A stretch of 32,862 nucleotides of DNA from Treponema sp. (GTDB taxonomy: Bacteria > Spirochaetota > Spirochaetia > Treponematales > Breznakiellaceae). A program made the translations under genes and the position numbers. The notes under the pieces are model-generated. The model made no database searches and had not been told where the DNA came from. It worked only from the letters and a program-made list of their open reading frames with translations. Below, piece after piece: positions 7,249-15,832 of this stretch (position 1 is its first letter; every line of letters starts with the position of its first letter). The DNA lies in contig JAISEB010000263.1 in the NCBI GenBank assembly GCA_031264395.1, forward strand, positions 1 to 32,862, read 5' to 3'.

Positions 7249-7251
7249 CTA
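7249..7251 (-). other. In-frame amber (TAG) codon interrupting parC
   Basis: Codon 333 of the parC frame is TAG, between ELVK and ELLD, with no frame change. CAG, AAG or GAG would each need a single substitution. TAG terminates other genes here (4771-4773, 5056-5058, 15868-15870, 19546-19548), so a general reassignment is unlikely. Confidence 0.9.
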
Positions 7252-8247
7252 CTTTACAAGCTCCAGTTCTTTGGTAAGGATCTTTACAAGCTGCTTCGCG
7301 TGATGTTCGATTACTTCGGTAATGCTCATCACCGAAGGAAGGCCGTCGCGGATCACAAGGAGGTTCACCGAGATGGACTGCTCGCATTCGGTAAAACCGA
7401 AAAGGGCGTCCACGGTTTCCCCGGCGTAAACCCCCCGGGCCAGCTTTATCTCTATTTCAACCTTGTCCGAGGTATAATTGCTGATTCCCTGTATTTTGAT
7501 CCGCCCCGCCTTTGCCGCGGTATCGATGCTGTTGATAATGCTTTCGGTGGTTGAACCGAAGGGAAGCTCGGTGATAAGGATGCGCTTGGGGTCGGATGTG
7601 TCGAGCTTCGCCCTGACCAGAACCTTGCCGTTTCCGTCCTGGTAGCCTGAAACGTCGACAAGGCCGCCTGTGGGAAAGTCCGGGTAAAGCTCGAACTTCT
7701 TTCCCAAAAGGCACGCCTTTTCCGCTTCCAGCACTTCAATGATGTTATGCGGCAGTATCTTTGTCGACATGCCGACGGCGATTCCCTCCGCGCCCATGAC
7801 AAGAACAACGGGGATCTTCGCGGGAAAAAGAACGGGCTCCCTGTTGCGGCCGTCGTAGGAGTCGGCCATGGCGGTAAGCTTGGGATTGTAAAAAACATCT
7901 TTGGCAAGGGCGCTTACCCGGCACTCGATGTAGCGGGGCGCGGCGGCTTCGTCGCCGGTGTGGATATTTCCGAAGTTCCCCTGCCGGTCGATAAAGTAAT
8001 CCTTGTTCGCCAGCACCACCAGAGCGGAACCGATGGAGGCGTCGCCGTGGGGGTGGTACTTCATGCACTCCCCCACAATATTGGCTACCTTGTGGAATTT
8101 CCCGTCGTCTTTGTTAAAAAGAGTATGGAGAATCCGCCGCTGTACGGGCTTGAGGCCGTCCTCAAGATCAGGAATGGCCCTGTCCTTGATAACGTAGGAC
8201 GCGTATTCCAGAAAGTTTCTGTCAAAGAGGTTTTTTATGTACGCCAT
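7249..8247 (-). CDS. parC: DNA topoisomerase IV subunit A, 5' portion (332 aa, to an in-frame TAG)
   Basis: ParC breaks and rejoins the DNA strands during chromosome decatenation, working with ParE. This portion contains the breakage-reunion core: the LKPVQRRIL start (about 32-40), KYHPHGDASIGSA (63-75, the quinolone-determining region), and the catalytic tyrosine in AAPRYIECR (Y106). GAEGIAVGMSTKILPHN and the tower-domain ELPFGSTTESI follow. The amber codon cuts the protein before the coiled-coil gate domain, so the 332-residue product alone should not make a working dimer gate. The gene starts with ATG after a strong GGGAGGAG site, 12 bases downstream of the parE stop, and belongs to the parE transcript. 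GyrA was considered, but the pairing with the neighbouring EGDSAAG-type B subunit and the absence of a pinwheel domain favour ParC. Confidence 0.9.
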   Translation of the reverse strand: MAYIKNLFDRNFLEYASYVIKDRAIPDLEDGLKPVQRRILHTLFNKDDGKFHKVANIVGECMKYHPHGDASIGSALVVLANKDYFIDRQGNFGNIHTGDEAAAPRYIECRVSALAKDVFYNPKLTAMADSYDGRNREPVLFPAKIPVVLVMGAEGIAVGMSTKILPHNIIEVLEAEKACLLGKKFELYPDFPTGGLVDVSGYQDGNGKVLVRAKLDTSDPKRILITELPFGSTTESIINSIDTAAKAGRIKIQGISNYTSDKVEIEIKLARGVYAGETVDALFGFTECEQSISVNLLVIRDGLPSVMSITEVIEHHAKQLVKILTKELELVK

Positions 8248-8259
8248 AAACTCCTCCCG

Positions 8260-10164
8260 TCAACCCGCGTCTTCTATCAGATTCTTCATGATATAGTCCC
8301 GGCGCTCAGGGGTATTCTTGCCCATGTAAAAGGTCATTACCTGGGGAACCAGCTTGAGGGTTCCCACGGCTACCGGCACCAGGCGCATATCCTCTCCGAT
8401 AAACTGGCCGAATTCTTTGGGACTGATTTCCCCCAGACCCTTGAAGCGGGTTATCTCGCTCTGGCCGCCGAGTTTCGCGGCCGCCTCGTCCCGCTCCTTT
8501 TCCGAATAACAGTAACAGGTTTCCTTTTTTGTCCGCACCCGGAAAAGGGGCGTCTCCAGAATGTACACCCTGCCCGCGGTAACAAGTTCCTCAAAATAAG
8601 AAAGAAAGAACGTGAGCAGGAGGTTCCTGATGTGGAAGCCGTCAAAGTCCGCGTCCGTGGCAATGACGATACGGGCGTAGCGGAGGCCCGAAATGTCGTT
8701 CTCTATGCCCAGGGCCGTCATCATGTTGTAGAGTTCCTCATTCTTGTAAATGGCGGCCCGTTTCTTCGAATACATGTTTTCGATCTTGCCCCGGAGGGCG
8801 AAAAGGGCCTGGGTCATTACGTCGCGGCTTGAAACCATGGAACCCGCGGCGGAATCCCCCTCGGTAATGAAGATGGTGGAATTCTCCCCCTTCCCGCCGT
8901 CTTCAAGGTGGTATTTGCAGTCCTTGAGTTTCGGTATGTTAAGGGCAATCTTCCTGGCCGCCTCCCGAGCCTCCTTCTTTACCGCGTTAAGCTCCGTCCG
9001 AAGGCTCTCGTTGGAGACGATCTTCTGCTCAAGTTTTTTCGCCGCCTCGACGTTCTTGTGGAGCCAGTCCTCGACGGCGTTCCGCGTTTCCTGCACTATC
9101 CAGACCCGGATGTCGGAATTGCCCAGCTTGTTCTTGGTCTGACTTTCAAAAACCGGGTTCTTGAGTTTAACGGCCACCGCCGCGATGCAGCCCTCGCGGA
9201 TGTCCTCGCTGCGGTAGTCTTTTTTGAAGTAGGTCTGTATCCCCTTGAGGAAGCCTTCCTTAAAGGCCGAAAGGTGCGTACCGCCGTCACTGGTAAACTG
9301 GCCGTTTACAAAGGAAAAGTATTCCTCGCCGTAGTTGTTGGTGTGGGTAAAGGCAAACTCGATGTGATCTCCCTTGTAATAGCCCATGGGGTAAAGGCAG
9401 TCCTCTCCCGTTTCTTCGGCAAGAAGATCGTAGAGCCCCCGTTTGGAAACGTACTGTTTGCCGTTGAACGAAAGGGTAAGGCCCGTATTGAGATACGCGT
9501 AATTCTGCATGCGTTTCTCGATAAATTCCATGTTGAACGCGTATTCGCCGAAGATGCCGGTGTCGGGGGTAAACTCCACATAGGTGCCGTCCTTCTGCTT
9601 CTTCGCCGGGGGGAATTTTCCCGTGCGCTGCGATTTGAGTTTTCCCCTTTCAAAGACCGCCTCGGCAAATTCGCCGTTCCGTACCGCCACCGCCCTGAAA
9701 TGGGAAGAAAGCGCATTCACCGCTTTGGTACCCACGCCGTTAAGCCCCACGGAAAACTGAAACACGTCGTCGTTGTATTTTGCCCCGGTGTTGATAACCG
9801 AAACGCACTCCACAAGTTTTCCCAGGGGAATGCCCCGGCCGTAGTCGCGGACCCTGGCAGATCCGTCCTTTACGGCAACCTCGATGAGCCTGCCGTTCCC
9901 CATGATGAATTCGTCAATACCGTTGTCTATTACTTCTTTAAGGAGCACATAAATGCCGTCGTCGGGATTGGAACCGTCGCCCAGGCGGCCTATGTACATG
10001 CCCGTCCGCAGGCGTATATGCTCCAGGGACGAAAGGGTCTTGATCTTCGATTCATCGTAGACGGCGGCTTTTTTGGGCCGGGGCGCGTCCTTGCCCGCGC
10101 GGGGCTTCCCGGCCGTCTTCCCCGGTGACACCGGGCCTTTTCCGTTTGTTTTTGCTTTTACCAC
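8260..10164 (-). CDS. parE: DNA topoisomerase IV subunit B
   Basis: ParE is the ATPase subunit of topoisomerase IV, which unlinks replicated chromosomes. I place the start at the GTG at 10162-10164 (634 residues), where GGAG precedes it by 10 bases; a TTG eight codons upstream is also open. After a Lys/Pro/Ala-rich tail of about 35 residues comes the GHKL ATPase domain: catalytic Glu and Mg-binding Asn in LLKEVIDNGIDE, GRGIP, and GLNGVGTKAVNAL. The transducer domain has QTKNKLGNS with its conserved Lys. The Toprim domain carries TEGDSAAGS (about 434-442) and DADFDG (about 504-509). The EGDSAAG form and the missing GyrB insertion fit ParE. It leads an operon with parC and the coiled-coil gene, and it is divergent from the EF-G-like gene. 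Confidence 0.93.
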   Translation of the reverse strand: MVKAKTNGKGPVSPGKTAGKPRAGKDAPRPKKAAVYDESKIKTLSSLEHIRLRTGMYIGRLGDGSNPDDGIYVLLKEVIDNGIDEFIMGNGRLIEVAVKDGSARVRDYGRGIPLGKLVECVSVINTGAKYNDDVFQFSVGLNGVGTKAVNALSSHFRAVAVRNGEFAEAVFERGKLKSQRTGKFPPAKKQKDGTYVEFTPDTGIFGEYAFNMEFIEKRMQNYAYLNTGLTLSFNGKQYVSKRGLYDLLAEETGEDCLYPMGYYKGDHIEFAFTHTNNYGEEYFSFVNGQFTSDGGTHLSAFKEGFLKGIQTYFKKDYRSEDIREGCIAAVAVKLKNPVFESQTKNKLGNSDIRVWIVQETRNAVEDWLHKNVEAAKKLEQKIVSNESLRTELNAVKKEAREAARKIALNIPKLKDCKYHLEDGGKGENSTIFITEGDSAAGSMVSSRDVMTQALFALRGKIENMYSKKRAAIYKNEELYNMMTALGIENDISGLRYARIVIATDADFDGFHIRNLLLTFFLSYFEELVTAGRVYILETPLFRVRTKKETCYCYSEKERDEAAAKLGGQSEITRFKGLGEISPKEFGQFIGEDMRLVPVAVGTLKLVPQVMTFYMGKNTPERRDYIMKNLIEDAG

Positions 10165-10326
10165 GTCAAATTTTCTCCAATTCGGCAATGCGCCGCCATG
10201 AGGCTTCTACGCGCCCCTTACGTTCGAAAGCGGCATGTTACGGACTTTCCGGATCTTTATCTCAAGGTCCGCAAGGTTTTTTTCCTTCGTCCATATATAT
10301 TTTACTATATTATAAAGACATTTTTC

Positions 10327-10356
10327 TTGACAATCAGGGCCCACCCGTACCAATAT
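10327..10356 (+). promoter_or_regulatory. Probable promoter of the EF-G-like gene
   Basis: A perfect TTGACA (10327-10332) is followed 18 bases later by CAATAT (10351-10356), a modest -10. An AT-rich run with TATATTATAAAG (10307-10318) just upstream offers a second -10 candidate. The intergenic region also has to hold the parE promoter on the other strand, which I could not place with confidence. Confidence 0.4.
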
Positions 10357-10387
10357 GAATGATACTTACGCAACAGAGGAGCCCCGT

Positions 10388-12469
10388 ATGAGTTACAGTA
10401 CCGAAAACATCAAGAATGTATCCATCGCCGGTCACGGCCAGACCGGCAAAACGAGCCTCTTTGAACATTTGCTCTTCGCGGGCGGGGTAATTTCCCGGGC
10501 GGAAACGGTGGAATCGGGAAAAACCACGAGCGATTACAGTCCCGAGGAAATCGAACGGAAAATATCGATCCACGCGGCGCTGGCCCACATAGAGCGGAAG
10601 GGCAAAAAAATCAACTTTTTCGATACGCCCGGATCATCCGATTTTACCGGGGACGTGATCCTCTCTTTCAGGGCAAGCGAATTCGCCCTCCTTGCCGTGG
10701 ACGGGCGTTCGGGGGTGCAGATAGAAACGATCAAACTTTGGCGTAACCTTGACGGCAGAAACAAGCCGCGGGGGATTTTTGTTACCAGAATGGATGAAGA
10801 GAGGGCCGGTTTCGAGAATGTCCTTGCCGATGTCAAGGAGAAATTCAAGACAGGCGTGGTTCCCTTTACCATGCCCATGGGTTCCGGCGCCGCTTATAAA
10901 GGGGTCATAGACGTACTTAACGGAAAGGCATGGTTCGCCCAGGGGGACGCCCCCGAAAAGGAGGGGGAGATTCCCCCCGAATTCAAGGACGCCGCCGCGG
11001 CGGCCCTGGAACGGCTTATCGAAGCCGCCGCCGAAGGGGACGATACCCTCATGGAGCACTACATAGACAAGGGCTCCCTTTCCCCCGAGGAGATGCACAA
11101 GGGGCTCATAGAGGCCCTTTCGGAAAACAAGATAGTCCCCGCCTTTGCCGGTTCGGCGCTGAAAAATTCCGGCCTCGTTCCCTTTCTTGATTTTGCCGCC
11201 GACATAGCCCCGGGCCCCGCGGCCGCCAGGGACAGCGGGAAAAATACAAACGGCGAAGAAGTTGACGTTCCGGTAGATCCGGGAAAACCCCTTTCGGCGC
11301 TGGTCATCAAGACCTCTTACGATCAGTTTTCAGGCAAACTTTCGTGGATCAAGATCATAAACGGAAAACTTTCCGCCGATTCGGAAGCCTTCAACGTCAG
11401 CGAAAACAGGAAAGAGCGGATAGGAAAACTCTACGTCTGCCAGGGGAAGAAACTCGAAGAGGTAAAGGAACTTTTTGCCGGGGACATAGGCATAGTCGCC
11501 AAATCGGCGACCTTCAAAACCAACGACACCGTTACGGCGGGGGAAAACGCCCTGCAGTTTGTCCCCCTGCGCCTCCCCGATCCGGTGCACGCCGTGGCGG
11601 TAAACGCTCTGGCGAAAAAAGACGACGACAAGCTTGGCGAATTCCTCGTGCGGGCCGCCGAGGAAGACCGGACCTTCCGCTACAGCTTCAACGCCGAAAC
11701 CAAAGAGGCGGTTATCTCCGGCATGGGCGAGCTGCAGATCAACATCATCCTTGACAAGATAAGGGCGAACCAGAAGATAGAAATGGAAACCCACGTTCCC
11801 CGCGTCGCTTACCGGGAAACGATCACAAAGAAGGCGGGCGCGGAATACACCCACAAGAAACAGACCGGCGGCCACGGCCAGTACGGCAAGGTGGTTCTGG
11901 AAATCGCCCCCCTTCCCCGCGGCGAAAAATACCGTTTCGTCAACGCCATATTCGGCGGGGCCATTCCCAAAAATTACATTCCGGGCGTTGAAAAGGGAAT
12001 TGTGGAAGGGATGGCCGCGGGCACCATGGCCGGCTACCCCGTCGTCGACGTTGAGGTAAAAATAACCGACGGAAAATACCACCCGGTCGATTCTTCGGAA
12101 CTGTCGTTCAAGCTGGCCGCGCGGAACGCCTTCAGGGAGGCGATGCGGCAGAGCAGCCCCACGCTGCTTGAACCTGTCATGAGCCTTACGGTCTTTGTGG
12201 AGGAAAAATACCTGGGAGACGTGATGAGCGATCTTTCGGGCAAGCGGGGCAAGATACTGGGACAGGATTCGGTGGGCGGCATCGCGGAAATACGGGCGCA
12301 GGTTCCCCAGGCGGAACTGCTCCGCTATTCCATAGACCTCAGATCCGTCACGAGCGGCACCGGTTCCTTCAGCGTCGAATTTGATCATTACGCGCCCATC
12401 GCGGGCAAGCTGGCCGACGAGATTATCAAGGCGGCGGAAGCCTTCAAGGTGCAGGAAACGGAAGAATAA
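10388..12469 (+). CDS. EF-G-like translational GTPase (EF-G II type)
   Basis: The start is the ATG at 10388, six bases after GAGGAG; an upstream ATG (10355) has no such site. The 693-residue protein has the five-domain layout of elongation factor G: G domain (about 8-270), domain II (about 305-390), domains III-V (about 400-690) with the domain IV hallmark KKQTGGHGQYGKV and the C-terminal GKRGKILGQDS. It differs from housekeeping EF-G in the G motifs: G1 is GHGQTGKTS (15-23) instead of AHIDAGKTT, G3 is DTPGSSDF (79-86), and G4 is TRMD (133-136) instead of NKMD. This places it with the EF-G-like second copies. In spirochaetes translocation and ribosome recycling are known to be divided between two EF-G types, so a recycling or specialised role is possible. 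It is monocistronic and convergent with citrate synthase. Confidence 0.88.
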   Translation: MSYSTENIKNVSIAGHGQTGKTSLFEHLLFAGGVISRAETVESGKTTSDYSPEEIERKISIHAALAHIERKGKKINFFDTPGSSDFTGDVILSFRASEFALLAVDGRSGVQIETIKLWRNLDGRNKPRGIFVTRMDEERAGFENVLADVKEKFKTGVVPFTMPMGSGAAYKGVIDVLNGKAWFAQGDAPEKEGEIPPEFKDAAAAALERLIEAAAEGDDTLMEHYIDKGSLSPEEMHKGLIEALSENKIVPAFAGSALKNSGLVPFLDFAADIAPGPAAARDSGKNTNGEEVDVPVDPGKPLSALVIKTSYDQFSGKLSWIKIINGKLSADSEAFNVSENRKERIGKLYVCQGKKLEEVKELFAGDIGIVAKSATFKTNDTVTAGENALQFVPLRLPDPVHAVAVNALAKKDDDKLGEFLVRAAEEDRTFRYSFNAETKEAVISGMGELQINIILDKIRANQKIEMETHVPRVAYRETITKKAGAEYTHKKQTGGHGQYGKVVLEIAPLPRGEKYRFVNAIFGGAIPKNYIPGVEKGIVEGMAAGTMAGYPVVDVEVKITDGKYHPVDSSELSFKLAARNAFREAMRQSSPTLLEPVMSLTVFVEEKYLGDVMSDLSGKRGKILGQDSVGGIAEIRAQVPQAELLRYSIDLRSVTSGTGSFSVEFDHYAPIAGKLADEIIKAAEAFKVQETEE

Positions 12470-12470
12470 G

Positions 12471-12525
12471 CTTTACACGCGGGCCTTGCGGAAGATTACT
12501 TCCGCCCGCCAAGGGGCGTGTAAGC
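12471..12525. terminator. Bidirectional stem structure between convergent EF-G-like and citrate synthase genes
   Basis: Three stacked complementary segments form one long stem: TTACACGC (12473-12480) with GCGTGTAA (12516-12523), GCGGGC (12479-12484) with GCCCGC (12504-12509), and GCGGAAG (12488-12494) with CTTCCGC (12499-12505) around ATTA. It overlaps the last codons of citrate synthase. No T-run follows, so it may act as an mRNA end-stabilising or weak terminator structure for both genes. Confidence 0.5.
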
Positions 12526-13839
12526 GCGGCGGGGCTGGACGCATTTGTAGGCGGGACGTATGATCCTGCCGCCTGAGATTATCTCCTCAAGCCGGTGGGC
12601 GCACCAGCCGGCAACACGGCTTACGGCAAAGAGCGGGGTGTACAGTTCGTGGGGTATTCCCATCATCCTGTAAATAAAACCGGAATAAAAATCCACGTTG
12701 GCGCAGATATCCTTGGAAGAGGGCCCCTTTATCTTTTTGAAAATCTCGGGGCCCAGCCGCTCAATAAGGCGGTAGAGATTGAACTCCTCGTCAAGCCCTT
12801 TCTCCGCGGCAAGGACCGCGGCCTTGTTCCGCAGAAGCACAGCCCGGGGATCGCTTTTGGTGTACACGGCGTGGCCCAGGCCGTAGATGAGCCCGGAATG
12901 ATCGTGCGCCCTGCCCCGGAGCATCCATTCAAGATAATCGGCCACGTCTCCTTCGCTGTCCCAGCGCCGGACGTTCCGCTTGATGTCTTCCATCATCCCC
13001 ATGACCTTGATGTTGGCGCCGCCGTGTTTGGAGCCCTTGAGGGAATTGATTCCCGCCGTGATGGCCGCGTAAGTGTCGGTGTCGGCGGAGGAAAGAAGGT
13101 GCACCGCGAAGGTTGAATTGTTTCCGCCGCCGTGTTCGGCGTGAAGCATGAGGGAAAGATCGAGGATCTCCGCCTCAAGCCGCGAGTACTGCTGGTCGGG
13201 CCGTATCAGGGACAGGATAGTTTCGGCGCTCTGGCAGGAAGGGGCCGGCAGATGGATGATGAGGCTTTCATGATCGTAGTAGTGCTTCTTTGCCATGTAG
13301 GAATAGGCGACAATGGTGGGAAAGCGCGCGATAAGCTCTATGCACTGGCGGAGGACGTTTTCAGGCGAATTGTTGTCGGGGTCCTCGTCCCATGAATACA
13401 GGGTCAGCACGGAGCGGCCGAGCTTGTTCATGATGTCCCTGGACGGGGCCTTTATGATGGAATCCTCGGCAAAATTTTCGGGAAGCCCGCGGCACCGCCC
13501 CATGAGGGCGCAGAACCGTTCAAGCTCCTTTTTGGAGGGAAGATGCCCGAACATAAGGAGGTACACCGTTTCCTCAAAACCGAAACGCTTCTCCCTTTCC
13601 GCGGCGGCGACAAGATCCTCCACATCGTAGCCCCGGTAGTAGAGCCTGCCGTCAACAGGGACCTTTTCCCCCTCGTCCATGATATAACCGTGAACGTCGC
13701 CGATGCGGGTAAGCCCCACAAGAACCCCCGTGCCGTCGGCGTTCCGCAGCCCGCGCTTTACATTGTATTTTTCGTAGAGCCCCGGTTCAATGCGGCCGCT
13801 CCCGGTAATCTCCGATACATATTCCTCAAGCGCGCTCAT
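12496..13839 (-). CDS. gltA: Citrate synthase
   Basis: The enzyme condenses acetyl-CoA with oxaloacetate to citrate. The 447-residue protein has the full active site: His in SKHGGAN (H272), His in GLGHAVY (H323) and Asp in ANVDFYSG (D383). The preceding MLHAEHGGGNNSTF (231-244) and the CoA-binding region are also standard. It has the longer N-terminus seen in bacterial citrate/2-methylcitrate synthases, so propionyl-CoA use cannot be excluded. Its ATG overlaps the stop of the acyl-CoA synthetase gene (ATGA at 13836-13839), implying translational coupling: the acyl-CoA made by one enzyme is probably a substrate of the other. In fermentative spirochaetes the likely purpose is 2-oxoglutarate and glutamate synthesis rather than a full TCA cycle; that is inference, as no aconitase or isocitrate dehydrogenase gene is in the window. 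Confidence 0.93.
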   Translation of the reverse strand: MSALEEYVSEITGSGRIEPGLYEKYNVKRGLRNADGTGVLVGLTRIGDVHGYIMDEGEKVPVDGRLYYRGYDVEDLVAAAEREKRFGFEETVYLLMFGHLPSKKELERFCALMGRCRGLPENFAEDSIIKAPSRDIMNKLGRSVLTLYSWDEDPDNNSPENVLRQCIELIARFPTIVAYSYMAKKHYYDHESLIIHLPAPSCQSAETILSLIRPDQQYSRLEAEILDLSLMLHAEHGGGNNSTFAVHLLSSADTDTYAAITAGINSLKGSKHGGANIKVMGMMEDIKRNVRRWDSEGDVADYLEWMLRGRAHDHSGLIYGLGHAVYTKSDPRAVLLRNKAAVLAAEKGLDEEFNLYRLIERLGPEIFKKIKGPSSKDICANVDFYSGFIYRMMGIPHELYTPLFAVSRVAGWCAHRLEEIISGGRIIRPAYKCVQPRRAYTPLGGRK

Positions 13840-15620
13840 GATCCTTCTTCCCCGCGTATCTCTACCCGCCTGATCTTCCCGCTTATGGTCTTGGGAAGTT
13901 CCGTTACAAATTCAACAATGCGGGGATATTTATAGGGCGCGGTGATCTTCTTTACATGGTTCTGGAGTTCCAGCTTGAGGGCCTCCGACGCGATGTAGCC
14001 TTTGGAGAGGACCACGGTGGCCTTGACCACCGCTCCCCGGTCGGGATCGGGAACCCCGGTAATGGCGCACTCCAAAACCGCGGGGTGCTCCATGAGGGCG
14101 CTTTCAACCTCAAAGGGGCCTATGCGGTAGCCTGAACTCTTGATAACGTCGTCGGCGCGGCCCACAAACCAGTAGTAGCCGTCTTCGTCGCGCCAAGCCA
14201 TGTCGCCCGTGTAATAAATATCGCCGTGCCACACCGATTCGGTAAGGGCGCTGTCCCGGTAGTAGCCGCCGAACATTCCGGCGGGTTTCCGTTTGTCTGT
14301 CCTTACCACGATCTGGCCTTCCTCGCCCATGCCGCAGGAACTGCCGTCTTCACGAAGAAGATCTATGTCGTAGCCGGGAGACGGTTTTCCCATGGAGCCC
14401 GGTTTCGGCTCAAGCCAGGGATAAGTGCACAGGGTAACAGTAAGTTCCGTCTGCCCGTAACATTCCCTGAGCTTGATCCCCGTAGCTTCCCTGAACTGAT
14501 CGTAGATCTCGGGGTTAAGCGGCTCTCCCGCGACGGCGCAGTTTTCGAGGGCCGAAAAATCATACACGGAAAGATCTTCTTTTATAAAGAAGCGGTAAAT
14601 CGTGGGAGGCGCGCAGAATGTCGTGACCTTGTGCCGCGTTATCACGTCCAGCATGGCGGAAGGAACAAAACGGTCGTAATCGTACACGAAGATAGCCGAG
14701 CCGCAGATCCACTGGCCGTAGATCTTGCCCCAGGCGGCCTTTGCCCAGCCGGTATCGGCGACGGTAAGGTGAAGCCCGCCGGGCCTGACGCGCTGCCAGT
14801 ATTTGGCGGTGAGTATGTGCCCCAAAGGATACGCGAAGTCATGGCGGACCATCTTGGGCATGCCCGTTGTGCCGGACGTAAAATAAAGGAGCATGATGTC
14901 GTTATTGTCATTAACGTGTTCCGGGCGGACAAAAGAGGAGGGCGCGTTGTTCATAAGGAGGCTGAAATCGGACCAGGGAACAAGGGAGCCTCCCGCCGCG
15001 GATTTTCCGCGGCCCGGGGAAACGCTTCCCGAACGGGCGGCAAAGAGTTCCGCCGCCTGGGACGCGGGATCGGTCCCGGCGGGGGTATGAACAGAACGGA
15101 CAAACGCCTTGAACCTGAGCGCGCTTTCGCCTTCCCCGGAATTCCGCTCCAGTTTGGCTTCCGCTTCATCCACGCGGTACATCAGCTCGGGATCGTCCAC
15201 ACACACAATGCCCGCTATATCGGCGGCGCCGCAGCGGTACACAATATCCTTGGTGGTAAGAAGATGCGTCGCGGGAATTCCCACCGCGCCTATCTTGTGG
15301 AGGGCAAGGAGCACCGGCCAGTATTCGTGGCGGCGCTTCAGGATGAGCATTACAGGATCGCCCTTCTTTATGCCCGCCTTGAGGAACACTCCGGCGGCCT
15401 TGTCGGAAAGCCTTTTCATGTCGGCGTAGGTAAAAACCGCCTCGGCGCCTTTTTCGTCGCACCATACCATAGCCCGCTCTTCACCCTGCCGCTCCGCAAG
15501 GACATCGACCACGTCGTAGGCAAAGTTGAAATTATCGGGGGTGGTTACCGAAAAATTGCCGTAAAAATCCTCATAGGACTCAAATTCGCTTTTGGAGAGA
15601 TACGTTTCAAGCAGATTCAC
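13836..15620 (-). CDS. AMP-forming acyl-CoA synthetase (acetyl/medium-chain ACSM-like)
   Basis: The enzyme activates a carboxylic acid with ATP to an acyl-adenylate and transfers it to CoA. The start is a GTG (15618-15620) with AGGAGG five bases upstream. The 594 residues carry the ANL-family signatures: phosphate loop YFTSGTTGMPKMV (246-258), YGQTE (388-392), YTGD (470-473), the hinge region VGRADDVIKSSGYRIGPFEVE (about 486-505), and the catalytic lysine in PKTISGK (K582). The hinge and GWAKAAWGKIYG match medium-chain/ACSM-type and related acetyl-CoA synthetases. Residues about 155-215 are a poorly conserved, Ala/Ser/Gly-rich insertion. The ATGA overlap with citrate synthase points to an acyl-CoA used by that enzyme. 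The XRE-cupin gene upstream, on the same strand but separated by hairpin repeats, is its probable regulator. Confidence 0.9.
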   Translation of the reverse strand: MNLLETYLSKSEFESYEDFYGNFSVTTPDNFNFAYDVVDVLAERQGEERAMVWCDEKGAEAVFTYADMKRLSDKAAGVFLKAGIKKGDPVMLILKRRHEYWPVLLALHKIGAVGIPATHLLTTKDIVYRCGAADIAGIVCVDDPELMYRVDEAEAKLERNSGEGESALRFKAFVRSVHTPAGTDPASQAAELFAARSGSVSPGRGKSAAGGSLVPWSDFSLLMNNAPSSFVRPEHVNDNNDIMLLYFTSGTTGMPKMVRHDFAYPLGHILTAKYWQRVRPGGLHLTVADTGWAKAAWGKIYGQWICGSAIFVYDYDRFVPSAMLDVITRHKVTTFCAPPTIYRFFIKEDLSVYDFSALENCAVAGEPLNPEIYDQFREATGIKLRECYGQTELTVTLCTYPWLEPKPGSMGKPSPGYDIDLLREDGSSCGMGEEGQIVVRTDKRKPAGMFGGYYRDSALTESVWHGDIYYTGDMAWRDEDGYYWFVGRADDVIKSSGYRIGPFEVESALMEHPAVLECAITGVPDPDRGAVVKATVVLSKGYIASEALKLELQNHVKKITAPYKYPRIVEFVTELPKTISGKIRRVEIRGEEGS

Positions 15621-15637
15621 ATTTCCTCCTGTACAGA

Positions 15638-15656
15638 GTCTGTTTATAATGCAGAC
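15638..15656 (-). promoter_or_regulatory. Dyad over a -10-like box upstream of the acyl-CoA synthetase gene
   Basis: The sequence GTCTG-TTTATAATG-CAGAC is a 5-base inverted repeat. Read on the minus strand it surrounds CATTATAAA, a possible -10 (TATAAA), 18 bases before the GTG start. It could be an operator for the adjacent XRE-cupin regulator. No clear -35 hexamer is seen, because a hairpin repeat occupies that position. Confidence 0.3.
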
Positions 15657-15662
15657 ATATTA

Positions 15663-15801
15663 GAGCTTGTTCCAAAACCCGGCTGGTTTTGAAACAAGCT
15701 CTTGGAGAAAATTGCCAATTTCTTGTAAGACAGGCATTTGCCTTTCATGCAATTTTCTCCGGGGTAAGAAGCTGTTCCAAAAACTGAAGTTTTGGAACAG
15801 C
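15663..15801 (+). repeat. Three-hairpin composite element (family 1, copy E)
   Basis: Hairpin 1: GAGCTTGTTCCAAAACC with its near-complement, 15663-15701, tip CCGGCTGG. Hairpin 2 is nested: GGAGAAAATTGC (15704-15715) pairs with GCAATTTTCTCC (15749-15760) and encloses AGGC-ATTT-GCCT (15732-15743). Hairpin 3: GCTGTTCCAAAA with its complement, 15771-15801, tip AC-TGAA-GT. The order, the linkers (CTT after hairpin 1, TAAG before hairpin 3) and the tips match the copy at 1776-1902, while the stems differ. It separates the XRE-cupin gene from the acyl-CoA synthetase gene. Confidence 0.8.
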
Positions 15802-15832
15802 CTCATTAAGTAACCGGTTTTGCGGACGGGCC

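Noticed and set aside
7249..7251. General reassignment of TAG (for example to pyrrolysine or glutamine)
   Set aside because: Other genes here end in TAG at the expected place (5056-5058, 15868-15870, 19546-19548, 21680-21682). Only a site-specific effect, a mutation or an error remains.
5839..7554. Long plus-strand open frame of 571 codons
   Set aside because: It runs antisense across the coiled-coil gene and parC. Such frames arise from GC-rich codon bias; the translation has no domain and no start signal.
14226..15692. Plus-strand frame of 488 codons
   Set aside because: It is antisense to the acyl-CoA synthetase and reads through the hairpin repeat; it has no recognisable domain.
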